DNA of 7,620 nt from Rubritepida sp. (GTDB lineage Bacteria; Pseudomonadota; Alphaproteobacteria; Acetobacterales; Acetobacteraceae): assembly GCA_014376425.1 (NCBI GenBank), contig JACMRO010000164.1, positions 1-7,620 on the forward strand. Direction: 5' to 3'. Made by a program: the position numbers and the translations under genes. This document shows positions 1-5,974 of this stretch, piece after piece; within the stretch, counting starts at the first letter, position 1, and the number at the start of each line of letters is the position of its first letter. Under the pieces are notes generated by a model. It was given only the letters and a program-made list of their open reading frames with translations. It had not been told where the DNA came from and ran no database searches.

Positions 1-69
1 ATCGGTTGGGTGCACAGCTCCGTCATCGATGTCAGCGCGGCGTCGGCGCAGGTGGCGGAGAGGCGCTAA
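1..69 (+). CDS. Possible 3' end of an unknown plus-strand gene (partial)
   Basis: An open frame enters at the first base and ends in TAA at 67-69, giving 22 codons with the C-terminal residues IGWVHSSVIDVSAASAQVAE followed by RR. About 20 of the 22 codons end in G or C, the third-position pattern of real genes in this window. The stop overlaps the alaS stop (complement of 66-68), so the two genes would converge tail to tail. The fragment is too short to assign a family. It could also be non-coding sequence between alaS and its next neighbour. The usual alphaproteobacterial neighbour icd is not visible here. Confidence 0.4.
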   Translation: MGWVHSSVIDVSAASAQVAERR

Positions 70-2699
70 CCCGCCAGCGCCCCGCGAATAGCCGCCAGCG
101 CGTCGGCCAGCTTCTCACCATCAGGCCCGCCCGCCTGGGCCATGTTCGGCTTTCCCCCGCCGCCCTTGCCGCCTACCGCTGCAGCCGCGGCGCGGGCCAG
201 CGGTACGGCATCGGTGCCCCCGCCGGTCACGCCCACCACGATACTGGCCTTGCCGCCCTCGTTGCTGGCCAGCGCCACCACATCGGTGTCGCCGCCCTTC
301 AGGATCGCCTCGGCAATGCCACGCAGGTCCTTGGCCGGCGTATCGCCCATCTCGCGCAGGGCGACCCGCAAGCCACCGATCTGCTCGATATCCGCGGCAG
401 CGCCGCCGGTCGCCAGTTTCTTGCGCAACTCGGCCACGTCGCGTTCCAACTTGCGCCGTTCCTCCAGCAGGCTGGTGATCCGCGCCGGCAGTTCCGCCGG
501 ATTGACCCTCAGCACCGAAGCCGCCTCACGCAACTGCGCCATCGCCTCGTCGACCACCGCAAGCGCGGCCTCGCCCGTCACGGCTTCGACGCGGCGGATG
601 CCGGCCGCCACGCCGCCCTCGCCCACGATGCGGAACAGGCCGATCTCGCCAGTGCGCTGCACATGGGTGCCGCCGCACAGCTCGACCGAATAGGCACGGT
701 CGGAGCCTTCCCCCTCTGGGCGGCCCATCGAGACCACGCGCACCTCATCGCCATACTTCTCGCCGAACAATGCCATGGCGCCTTCGGCCACCGCGGCTTC
801 GGGCGTCATCAGCCGCGTCGTCACCGCGGCGTTCTCGCGGATGCGGGCGTTGACCGCGGCTTCCACGGCGGCGAGCTCCGCGGGCTCCATCGGCTTGTTG
901 TGGCTGACGTCGAAGCGCAGCCGGTCGGGCGCGTTGAGGCTGCCCTTCTGTGCCACATGGGTACCGAGCTGCCGGCGCAGCGCCTCGTGCAGCAGGTGCG
1001 TGGCGCTGTGATGGGCCTGGATGGCACCGCGCCGGGCATGGTCCACCGTGGCCTGCACCGCCTGGCCCGGGCGCGGATGGCCTGCCTCCAGCACGCCGAT
1101 ATGGATGAACAGCCCCAATTTCTTCTGCGTGTCGCGCACCGCGATGCGCAGGCCGTCCGGGCCGGTGATGACACCCGCATCCCCGACCTGGCCGCCGCTC
1201 TCGGCATAGAAGGGCGTCTGGTTCAGCACGACGGTGATTTCGGCGCCGGGGCTGGCGGCGATGGCCTCGACGCCATTGATCACCACCGCGACCAGTTCGC
1301 CCTCCGCAACCTCGGTGCCGTAGCCCAGGAAGTCGGTGGCGCCGACGCGCTCCTTGATGTCGAACCAGAGGCTTTCGGTCGCGGCCTCCCCGGTGCCGGC
1401 CCAGGCGGCGCGGGCGCGGGTTTTCTGCTCGGACATGGCGGCGTTGAAACCGACCAGATCCACCTCGCGCCCCTCGCCGCGCAGGGCATCCTGCGTCAGG
1501 TCAAGCGGGAAGCCGTAGGTGTCGTAAAGGCGGAAGGCGATCGCGCCGGGCAGCGTCTCGCCGGCCCCCAGCCGCGCCGTCTCCTCCGCCAGCAGGCCCA
1601 GGCCGCGCTCCAGCAGCCCGCGGAACTTCTGCTCCTCCAGCCGCAACGTCTCGGTGATCAGCGCCGCGGCGCGGCCGAGCTCGGGATAGGCCACGCCCAT
1701 CTGCCGCTCCAGCGCGGGGAAGATGCGCGCAAGCAGGGGGTCCTTCGCACCCATCATGTGGGCGTGGCGCATGGCGCGGCGCAGGATGCGGCGCAGCACA
1801 TAGCCGCGGCCTTCGTTTGACGGCAGCACGCCATCGGCCAACAGGAAGCTGCCAGCCCGTAAGTGGTCGGCCACGACACGGTGGCTGATGCGGAACTCGC
1901 CATCCGCCGCCTGGCCGGTGGCGTCGGCGCTGGCCAGGATCAGCGCGCGCAGCGTGTCGGTGTCGTAATTGTCGTGCACGCCCTGCAGGATGGCGGCGAA
2001 CCGCTCGAGCCCCATGCCGGTGTCGATGGAAGGGCGCGGCAACGGGTTGCGGGTGCCGGCCGGCTCCTCCAGGAATTGCATGAAGACCAGGTTCCAGATC
2101 TCGATGAACCGGTCGCCGTTTTCGTCCGGGCTGCCGGGCGGGCCGCCCCAGATCTTGTCGCCGTGGTCGAAGAAAATCTCGCTGCACGGCCCGCACGGCC
2201 CGGTATCGCCCATCCGCCAGAAATTATCGGAGGTCGGGATGCGGATGATGCGGCTGTCCGGCAGGCCGGCGATCTTCTTCCAGAAGACCGGCGCCTCCTC
2301 ATCCTCGGTATAGACGGTCACCAGCAGCTTGTCGGCCGGGATGGCGAAGTCGCGCGTCAGCAGCGTCCAGGCATGCTCGATCGCGCGCTCCTTGAAGTAG
2401 TCGCCAAATGAGAAATTGCCGAGCATCTCGAAGAAGGTGTGGTGGCGCGCGGTGTAGCCGACGTTATCGAGGTCGTTGTGCTTGCCGCCGGCGCGGACGC
2501 ACTTTTGGGCCGAGGTGGCGGTAGAATACGCGCGGCGCTCCTGCCCGGTGAACACGTTCTTGAACTGCACCATGCCGCTGTTGGCGAACATCAGGGTGGG
2601 ATCGTTGCGCGGCACCAGTGGAGAGGAATCCACCACCTGATGCCCCTGGCGGGCAAAGTAATCCAGGAAGGTGGCGCGGATGTCGTTGCTGCTGGTCAT
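66..2699 (-). CDS. alaS: Alanyl-tRNA synthetase (AlaRS)
   Basis: Class II aminoacyl-tRNA synthetase that charges tRNA-Ala with alanine in the cytoplasm and hydrolyses mischarged Ser/Gly-tRNA-Ala. The complete protein has 877 residues, close to the 876 of E. coli AlaRS. The catalytic domain lies at about residues 1-250. It holds the conserved AQKCVRAGGKHNDL stretch near 64-77, the motif 2 region RHHTFFEMLGNFSFGDYFK near 85-103 and motif 3 DTGMGLERF at 226-234. The tRNA-recognition domain follows to about 460. The editing domain has the zinc-type motifs HSATH (564-568) and CGGTH (675-679). A coiled segment near 745-765 leads to the C-Ala domain, with GGGGKPNMAQAGG near 846-858. The frame stays open upstream to 3032, but the family start is MTSSNDIRATFLDYF, so ATG at 2699 is chosen. 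No strong Shine-Dalgarno is visible there; an AAGG lies about 16 bases upstream. In many alphaproteobacteria alaS lies beside recA, whereas here it is divergent from a DUF1289 gene. Confidence 0.98.
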   Translation of the reverse strand: MTSSNDIRATFLDYFARQGHQVVDSSPLVPRNDPTLMFANSGMVQFKNVFTGQERRAYSTATSAQKCVRAGGKHNDLDNVGYTARHHTFFEMLGNFSFGDYFKERAIEHAWTLLTRDFAIPADKLLVTVYTEDEEAPVFWKKIAGLPDSRIIRIPTSDNFWRMGDTGPCGPCSEIFFDHGDKIWGGPPGSPDENGDRFIEIWNLVFMQFLEEPAGTRNPLPRPSIDTGMGLERFAAILQGVHDNYDTDTLRALILASADATGQAADGEFRISHRVVADHLRAGSFLLADGVLPSNEGRGYVLRRILRRAMRHAHMMGAKDPLLARIFPALERQMGVAYPELGRAAALITETLRLEEQKFRGLLERGLGLLAEETARLGAGETLPGAIAFRLYDTYGFPLDLTQDALRGEGREVDLVGFNAAMSEQKTRARAAWAGTGEAATESLWFDIKERVGATDFLGYGTEVAEGELVAVVINGVEAIAASPGAEITVVLNQTPFYAESGGQVGDAGVITGPDGLRIAVRDTQKKLGLFIHIGVLEAGHPRPGQAVQATVDHARRGAIQAHHSATHLLHEALRRQLGTHVAQKGSLNAPDRLRFDVSHNKPMEPAELAAVEAAVNARIRENAAVTTRLMTPEAAVAEGAMALFGEKYGDEVRVVSMGRPEGEGSDRAYSVELCGGTHVQRTGEIGLFRIVGEGGVAAGIRRVEAVTGEAALAVVDEAMAQLREAASVLRVNPAELPARITSLLEERRKLERDVAELRKKLATGGAAADIEQIGGLRVALREMGDTPAKDLRGIAEAILKGGDTDVVALASNEGGKASIVVGVTGGGTDAVPLARAAAAAVGGKGGGGKPNMAQAGGPDGEKLADALAAIRGALAG

Positions 2700-2809
2700 G
2701 GCCTGGGGGGCGTGCCTTCGTGACAAATCGTCGATGCTCCGAGTTAGCGCGCGACCGGCCCGGCGGCAACGGCTTGCGCCCGGCGGTGGGAGCGGGCAAG
2801 CCGCGTGGC
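2700..2809. promoter_or_regulatory. Divergent intergenic region between alaS and the DUF1289 gene
   Basis: These 110 bases separate two divergently read genes and should hold both promoters. I see no convincing -35/-10 pair on either strand. On the minus strand TTGTCA lies about 20 bases before the alaS ATG, too close to act with a -10 and still leave a leader. There is no T-box-like or other obvious leader structure. The assignment rests on gene orientation alone. Confidence 0.4.
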
Positions 2810-2974
2810 ATGCGAAGCCCCTGCATCCAGCTGTGCCAGCTGGACCCCAGCCGCCGACATTGCATTGGCTGCGGCCGCAGCCTGGCCGAACTGGAAGCCT
2901 GGCCACGCGCCACCGAAGCTGAGCAGGCGTGCATCCTGGAAGCGGCGCGCAAGCGGCTGGCGGCGGGCCGCTAG
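2810..2974 (+). CDS. DUF1289 family small four-cysteine protein
   Basis: The 54-residue protein begins MRSPCIQLCQLDPSRRHCIG and continues CGRSLAELEAWPRATEAEQ. The pattern Cys5-x3-Cys9-x8-Cys18-x2-Cys21, followed by a helix containing the W-x-R-x-(T/S)-x-x-E signature, is typical of the DUF1289 (YdhL-like) family. Its members are small and are predicted to bind a metal or Fe-S cluster through these cysteines. The molecular role is unknown. The ATG at 2810 puts the SPC motif at residue 3, as expected. A GTG at 2786 would add eight residues and cannot be excluded, because neither start has a clear Shine-Dalgarno. The frame is open further upstream, but that part overlaps the alaS start and looks non-coding. 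The stop TAG shares the palindrome CTAG with the stop of the minus-strand gene that ends at 2971. Confidence 0.82.
   Translation: MRSPCIQLCQLDPSRRHCIGCGRSLAELEAWPRATEAEQACILEAARKRLAAGR
2971..2974. other. Shared CTAG of two convergent stop codons
   Basis: The palindrome CTAG supplies TAG to the plus-strand DUF1289 gene (2972-2974) and TAG to the minus-strand membrane protein gene (complement of 2971-2973). There is no room for a terminator between the two genes, so any transcription end must lie inside the opposite coding region. Confidence 0.8.
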
Positions 2975-3966
2975 CCCGGCAACGGCAGCGGTGGAATGCG
3001 CTGCGCCAGCCAACCCGCGGCCCAGGCGGCATGCAGCGCCGTCCAGCCCCACCAGGCGGCGGCGCCCAGAATCAACACAGGCTCCAGCGGCCGCAGCAAC
3101 TGCGCCACGAGCGCGAAGCCTGCGAGGGCGGCCCAGTAGAACCAGGCCGCCTGCGGCCCGCCAGTCAGGATCCAGGCCTCCTGGCCCAGCGGGCTTGCCA
3201 GAAATTCGACGCCGCTGCCGGGCAGGCCGAGCCAGGCCGATGCGTAGGCCAGCGGCAGCACCAGCGTCAGTGACAGCGCCAGCCACCACCATGTTCGCGG
3301 CAAGCCGACGATCGGGTCGCGCCCGCGGCCGGCCTCCATCGCTCCCTCGCGCCAGGCAGCGATCTCGGCGGCGGACATGGCGTGGGCAGGGCGGGCGCCC
3401 TTGCGGCCGGTGCGGAAGGCCCGCTCGGCGGCGGGGGGGCGGGCGCCATCGGCTTCGACCGGCGGAAGGACCACGGCGGTGGCGCTGGCCGGCAACGGCG
3501 TGACACTGATCCGCAGCGGAAACTGGGCTGGCGGCAGGTCGGCCAGCAGATCCTCCTGCGGCGGGCGCGGCTCCGGGCTGGGCGGGAGCCGTGTAGCCAT
3601 GGCCGAGGGCGAAGTTGATCGGCGGTCGCCCGCGGCCAGGCCCGGCACAGACGTCGATGACGGGGTCGCGGACGATGCCACGGGCCCGGGCCCGGCCATC
3701 GGCTTGGTGTCAGGCATCTCCGCCGGCCGAATTGCGGGCGCGGCCGCCGGCTGCACGGCGGCTTGGCCCGCCGTGCGAGCGGGACGCTGGAGTAGCGGCG
3801 GGGCGCGCAAAAGGCGGGACCTGGCCGCGGGCCGATCCACCGCAGCCGTTGGGCTGGCGAATGAATGCAGCACGCTCGCCCGCAACCAGGATACCAACCC
3901 CCGCGCCGGGGCCTCCGGCTTCCCGGCATTCTGCTCATTCAATACGGCGAGGTGCGGGGGCGGCAT
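2971..3966 (-). CDS. Unrecognised protein with Pro/Ala-rich N-terminus and three C-terminal membrane segments
   Basis: I do not recognise the family of this 331-residue protein. Residues 1 to about 220 are rich in Pro, Ala, Arg and Ser and look disordered. The only stretch there with structured character is about 140-170 (LLADLPPAQFPLRISVTPLP and following). Three hydrophobic segments follow near 226-247 (WWWLALSLTLVLPLAYASAW), 272-291 (QAAWFYWAALAGFALVAQLL) and 295-318 (EPVLILGAAAWWGWTALHAAW). The C-terminus ends PPLPLPG. This suggests an inner-membrane protein with a long N-terminal tail, which may be cytoplasmic. The start is uncertain. ATG at 3966 gives the longest form, and its codons up to 3600 keep high third-position GC, which supports coding. 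ATG at 3600 would give 209 residues beginning MATRLPPSPEPRPP. Neither has a good Shine-Dalgarno. The gene lies 44 bases downstream of the hydrolase gene on the same strand, so the two may be co-transcribed. Confidence 0.7.
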   Translation of the reverse strand: MPPPHLAVLNEQNAGKPEAPARGLVSWLRASVLHSFASPTAAVDRPAARSRLLRAPPLLQRPARTAGQAAVQPAAAPAIRPAEMPDTKPMAGPGPVASSATPSSTSVPGLAAGDRRSTSPSAMATRLPPSPEPRPPQEDLLADLPPAQFPLRISVTPLPASATAVVLPPVEADGARPPAAERAFRTGRKGARPAHAMSAAEIAAWREGAMEAGRGRDPIVGLPRTWWWLALSLTLVLPLAYASAWLGLPGSGVEFLASPLGQEAWILTGGPQAAWFYWAALAGFALVAQLLRPLEPVLILGAAAWWGWTALHAAWAAGWLAQRIPPLPLPG

Positions 3967-4010
3967 GGATGGCTCGAATCGACTGACTTCCGTTTAGCCA
4001 CTTTGCCCGT

Positions 4011-5144
4011 TCAAGCAAATGTCTCCCGCGTCTCGCGCAGAAAAGCGAGCAGCAGCGCGCTCACCGCCGACGGCTGTTCCTGCATCACCCAATGCCCCGC
4101 GCCCGGCACGAGATGGCAGCCGCGCAGGTCGCCGCAGCCATGCGACTGCATGCGCTCGAACTCGCCGGGCTTCTGGTGGACCCCCCAGTCGGCCGCGCCG
4201 GCCACGAACATCGACGGGACCGTGATGCTGCACCCTGCGAAAAGCTGCATCTCCGCGCCGGTCAGGCCCGAGGTGGTGCAGCGATAGGATTGCAGCCCGC
4301 CCTGAAAGCCGGTGCGCGCATACTCGCCGGCATAGACGTCGAGTTCGGCTTCGGTCAGCCACGGTGCTGCGAAAGCGGGCATCTCACGCGCCACCGTCGC
4401 CGCCATGCCCTGGCCTGCGTCCATGATGTAGTAGGTCGGCATCTGGGCGATTGCCTCCGCGTCCCAGCCCGGCAGCGGGAACGGCTGGTTGGCCGCCCAG
4501 TCAGCGCTCTTGTGGTGGTAGTAGGCCCGAAAGAAGCCGCGCAGGCCAGCCGGATGCATCATCATCTCGGCATCGGCCTCGCGGGTCGAGTAGTGCCACT
4601 GATAGTGCTTGCGTGGGCGCGGCAGGGCGGCCAGCGCGGCATTCATCGCCGCCGACGCCAGGCCGGTGGGCGCCGGCGCCACGCCAGAACGGGGCAGCGC
4701 CGGCGGGCCGCCGAAGGGCGCGCTCATAATCACGGCGGCGCGGAACACATCCGGCCGGGTCAGCGCGCAATGGGCGGCGACCGGGGCACCAAAATCATGG
4801 CCGATGACGCAGGCAACCTGCGTGGCACCCAGCGCCGCCACCAGGCCCAGCGCGTCGCGCACGTAATTCAACGGCCCGAATGCGTGCAGGTCGACATCAT
4901 AGCCCTGCGCCCAGCCGGTGGTGCGGCCGTAGCCGCGCTGGTCCGGCGCCACGACGTGGTAGCCCGCGGCGGCCAGCGGCAGCATCACATGCCGCCATGA
5001 ATAGGCCAGTTCGGGGAAGCCATGCAGCAACAGCAGCAAGGGGCGGCCTGGCTCACCCGCCTCCAGCAGATGCATCGCCAGGCCGCGGCCGTTGCCGGTC
5101 ATGCGGGTGCGAATGCCGGTGGGCAGCGGAAGGGGGCTGAACAT
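4011..5144 (-). CDS. Alpha/beta hydrolase of the epoxide hydrolase type
   Basis: Predicted soluble enzyme of 377 residues that would open epoxides through an ester on an aspartate. The oxyanion motif HGFP is at 41-44 and the strand/turn APDQRGYGRT at 66-75. The nucleophile elbow GHDFG is at 115-119 with Asp117. The likely acid is Asp319 in GAADWG and the base is His351 in GAGHW. Two cap-domain tyrosines align by eye with those that activate the epoxide in soluble epoxide hydrolase: one in PTYYIM (238 or 239), and Tyr271 before the GFQGGLQSYR stretch. The Asp nucleophile argues against a serine esterase. A dehalogenase remains possible, but the cap tyrosines favour epoxide hydrolase. The protein is longer than the usual 290-330 residues, mainly in the cap. 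ATG at 5144 (MFSPLPLPTGIR) is chosen. ATG at 5198 would add 18 residues (MIEKFDLALARLLSHDRS), but its first codons lie on a perfect palindrome that looks regulatory. Neither start has a good Shine-Dalgarno. The substrate cannot be told. Confidence 0.85.
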   Translation of the reverse strand: MFSPLPLPTGIRTRMTGNGRGLAMHLLEAGEPGRPLLLLLHGFPELAYSWRHVMLPLAAAGYHVVAPDQRGYGRTTGWAQGYDVDLHAFGPLNYVRDALGLVAALGATQVACVIGHDFGAPVAAHCALTRPDVFRAAVIMSAPFGGPPALPRSGVAPAPTGLASAAMNAALAALPRPRKHYQWHYSTREADAEMMMHPAGLRGFFRAYYHHKSADWAANQPFPLPGWDAEAIAQMPTYYIMDAGQGMAATVAREMPAFAAPWLTEAELDVYAGEYARTGFQGGLQSYRCTTSGLTGAEMQLFAGCSITVPSMFVAGAADWGVHQKPGEFERMQSHGCGDLRGCHLVPGAGHWVMQEQPSAVSALLLAFLRETRETFA

Positions 5145-5179
5145 CGATCGATCATGCGACAACAGGCGGGCCAAGGCGA

Positions 5180-5196
5180 GATCGAATTTTTCGATC
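5180..5196. promoter_or_regulatory. Perfect 17-bp palindrome, candidate operator
   Basis: GATCGAA (5180-5186), centre TTT, then TTCGATC (5190-5196) form a perfect inverted repeat with 7-base arms and a 3-base centre. Short, closely spaced arms are typical of sites for dimeric regulators of the MarR, TetR or related types. It lies between the divergent hydrolase and ahpC genes and just downstream of the TATGAT on the minus strand. No regulator gene is in the window, so the binding protein is unknown. It could also be a chance palindrome in the first codons of a longer hydrolase. Confidence 0.4.
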
Positions 5197-5213
5197 ATAC
5201 GTACAAAAACAAT

Positions 5214-5231
5214 TCATTGGCCTACGAATGA
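5214..5231. repeat. Short inverted repeat TCATT-N8-AATGA
   Basis: Arms TCATT (5214-5218) and AATGA (5227-5231) are separated by GGCCTACG. Arms of five bases are weak evidence alone. The position, 18 bases from the 17-bp palindrome and about 66 bases before the ahpC start, makes a second regulatory site conceivable. Confidence 0.2.
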
Positions 5232-5285
5232 CATCCAGGCCTATTCATCCACTCGGGCCGTTTGCCCCACTGCGCAATTCACGAT

Positions 5286-5289
5286 GGAG
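5286..5289 (+). promoter_or_regulatory. Shine-Dalgarno of ahpC
   Basis: GGAG stands 8 bases before the ATG at 5298 and decides the start. The same frame is open back to a TTG at 5262, but that codon has no comparable site and the site itself would lie inside the extension. Confidence 0.8.
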
Positions 5290-5297
5290 TCCTCCCC

Positions 5298-5870
5298 ATG
5301 TTGACCGTTGGCGACACCTTTCCTGCCTTCAAGCTCACCGCCGTCAAGGGCGGCAAGGATGGGCTGGGCGGCCCCGGCGCCCCCTTCACCGAAGTCTCCA
5401 GCGATAGCGACGCCGGCAAGTGGAAAGTCGTATTTTTCTGGCCGAAGGATTTCACCTTCATCTGCCCGACCGAGATCGCTGCCTTCGGCAAGCTGAACCG
5501 TGAATTCGCCGATCGCGACACCGTCTGCTACGGCGTCTCCTGTGACAGCGAGTTCGTTCACCTGAACTGGCGCCTCCACAATGACGATATTCGCGACCTG
5601 CCGATTCCGATGCTGGCGGACGTCAAGCGTGAGTTGAGCACCGCGCTGGGCATCCTCGACCGCGATGCCGGCGTGCCGCTGCGTGCTACCTTCATCGTCG
5701 ACCCGGCCGGCACCATCATGCATGTCGGCATCAACGGCCTGAATGTCGGCCGCAACCCTGCCGAGACGCTCCGTATTCTGGATGCGCTGCAGACCGACGA
5801 GCTCTGCGCCTGCAACTGGACCAAGGGCGAAGACGGGCTCAACCCGATCGAGCTGTTCAAGGCGGCCTGA
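5298..5870 (+). CDS. ahpC: Alkyl hydroperoxide reductase AhpC (2-Cys peroxiredoxin, AhpD-partnered type)
   Basis: Cytoplasmic peroxiredoxin of 190 residues that reduces hydrogen peroxide, organic peroxides and probably peroxynitrite. The start ATG at 5298 gives MLTVGDTFPAFKLTAV. The active-site region FFWPKDFTFICPTEIAAF (46-63) holds the peroxidatic Cys56 with Thr53 before it. The resolving cysteines are at the C-terminus in ELCACNW, Cys170 and Cys172. The strand ATFIVDPAGTI (130-140) contains the usual core of the family. The double C-terminal cysteine and the overall sequence resemble Mycobacterium tuberculosis AhpC, whose physiological reductant is AhpD rather than AhpF. This fits the ahpD gene starting 104 bases downstream, with no ahpF in sight. 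Two further cysteines, Cys77 and Cys82, are of unknown relevance. The gene is divergent from the hydrolase. A peroxide-sensing regulator is expected, but none is encoded here. Confidence 0.95.
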   Translation: MLTVGDTFPAFKLTAVKGGKDGLGGPGAPFTEVSSDSDAGKWKVVFFWPKDFTFICPTEIAAFGKLNREFADRDTVCYGVSCDSEFVHLNWRLHNDDIRDLPIPMLADVKRELSTALGILDRDAGVPLRATFIVDPAGTIMHVGINGLNVGRNPAETLRILDALQTDELCACNWTKGEDGLNPIELFKAA

Positions 5871-5923
5871 GCCACCGACGGCCTGGTAACTATTCATCAC
5901 GCGTACAGCGCCGTTGTGATCCG

Positions 5924-5958
5924 TGGGCAGCCCCGCGCATCACGATGGGCGCTGCCCA
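5924..5958 (+). repeat. Hairpin just upstream of the ahpD ribosome binding site
   Basis: TGGGCAGC (5924-5931) pairs perfectly with GCTGCCCA (5951-5958). Inside the loop CCC (5932-5934) can pair with GGG (5947-5949) after one bulged C, giving up to 11 base pairs. There is no following run of T, so it is not a standard intrinsic terminator. It ends 4 bases before the ahpD GGAG and could affect ahpD translation or stabilise the upstream ahpC message. Confidence 0.45.
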
Positions 5959-5962
5959 GCAC

Positions 5963-5966
5963 GGAG
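5963..5966 (+). promoter_or_regulatory. Shine-Dalgarno of ahpD
   Basis: GGAG lies 8 bases before the ATG at 5975, the same spacing as for ahpC. It supports that start over an in-frame ATG at 5945, which lies inside the hairpin. Confidence 0.8.
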
Positions 5967-5974
5967 CCTGCCCC

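Larger units (their letters stand above)
5145..5297. promoter_or_regulatory. Divergent promoter region between the hydrolase gene and ahpC
   Basis: This is the most AT-rich stretch of the window, especially 5181-5218, and it separates two divergently read genes. It holds two inverted repeats, listed separately. On the minus strand TATGAT (complement of 5194-5199) resembles a -10 box, but no good -35 lies at the right distance. On the plus strand no convincing promoter could be placed. Promoter function is inferred from orientation and composition. Confidence 0.5.
5871..5974 (+). promoter_or_regulatory. ahpC-ahpD intergenic region with hairpin and shared 9-mer
   Basis: These 104 bases between two functionally linked genes hold the 9-mer CTATTCATC (5890-5898), also present before ahpC at 5241-5249. 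They also hold a hairpin at 5924-5958 and the ahpD Shine-Dalgarno GGAG at 5963-5966. No T-rich tract follows the hairpin, so read-through from ahpC to ahpD seems likely. A separate ahpD promoter cannot be ruled out. Confidence 0.4.

Noticed and set aside
6..1820. Long plus-strand open frame of 604 codons
   Set aside because: It lies wholly antisense to alaS, which is certain by family. GC-rich genes commonly leave long open frames on the opposite strand. The product is low-complexity and His/Ala/Arg-rich with no recognisable domain.
2700..3032. Upstream extension of the alaS frame by 111 codons
   Set aside because: AlaRS starts at MTSSNDIR by family comparison. The extension is Cys/Pro/Arg-rich and overlaps the DUF1289 gene.
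2805..3503. Plus-strand open frame of 232 codons
   Set aside because: Arg/Ala/Pro-rich product antisense to the membrane protein gene and out of frame with the real DUF1289 gene.
4092..5000. Plus-strand open frame of 302 codons antisense to the hydrolase
   Set aside because: The minus strand has a complete alpha/beta hydrolase with nucleophile, acid, base and cap motifs. This frame gives an Arg/Gly/His-rich product without motifs.
5194..5222. Minus-strand promoter for the hydrolase built on TATGAT
   Set aside because: The -10-like hexamer is good, but no acceptable -35 lies 15-18 bases upstream, so a full promoter call is not supported.
5241..5900. Minus-strand open frame of 219 codons opposite ahpC
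   Set aside because: Mirror of a highly biased gene. ahpC on the plus strand has a clear family match and a Shine-Dalgarno.
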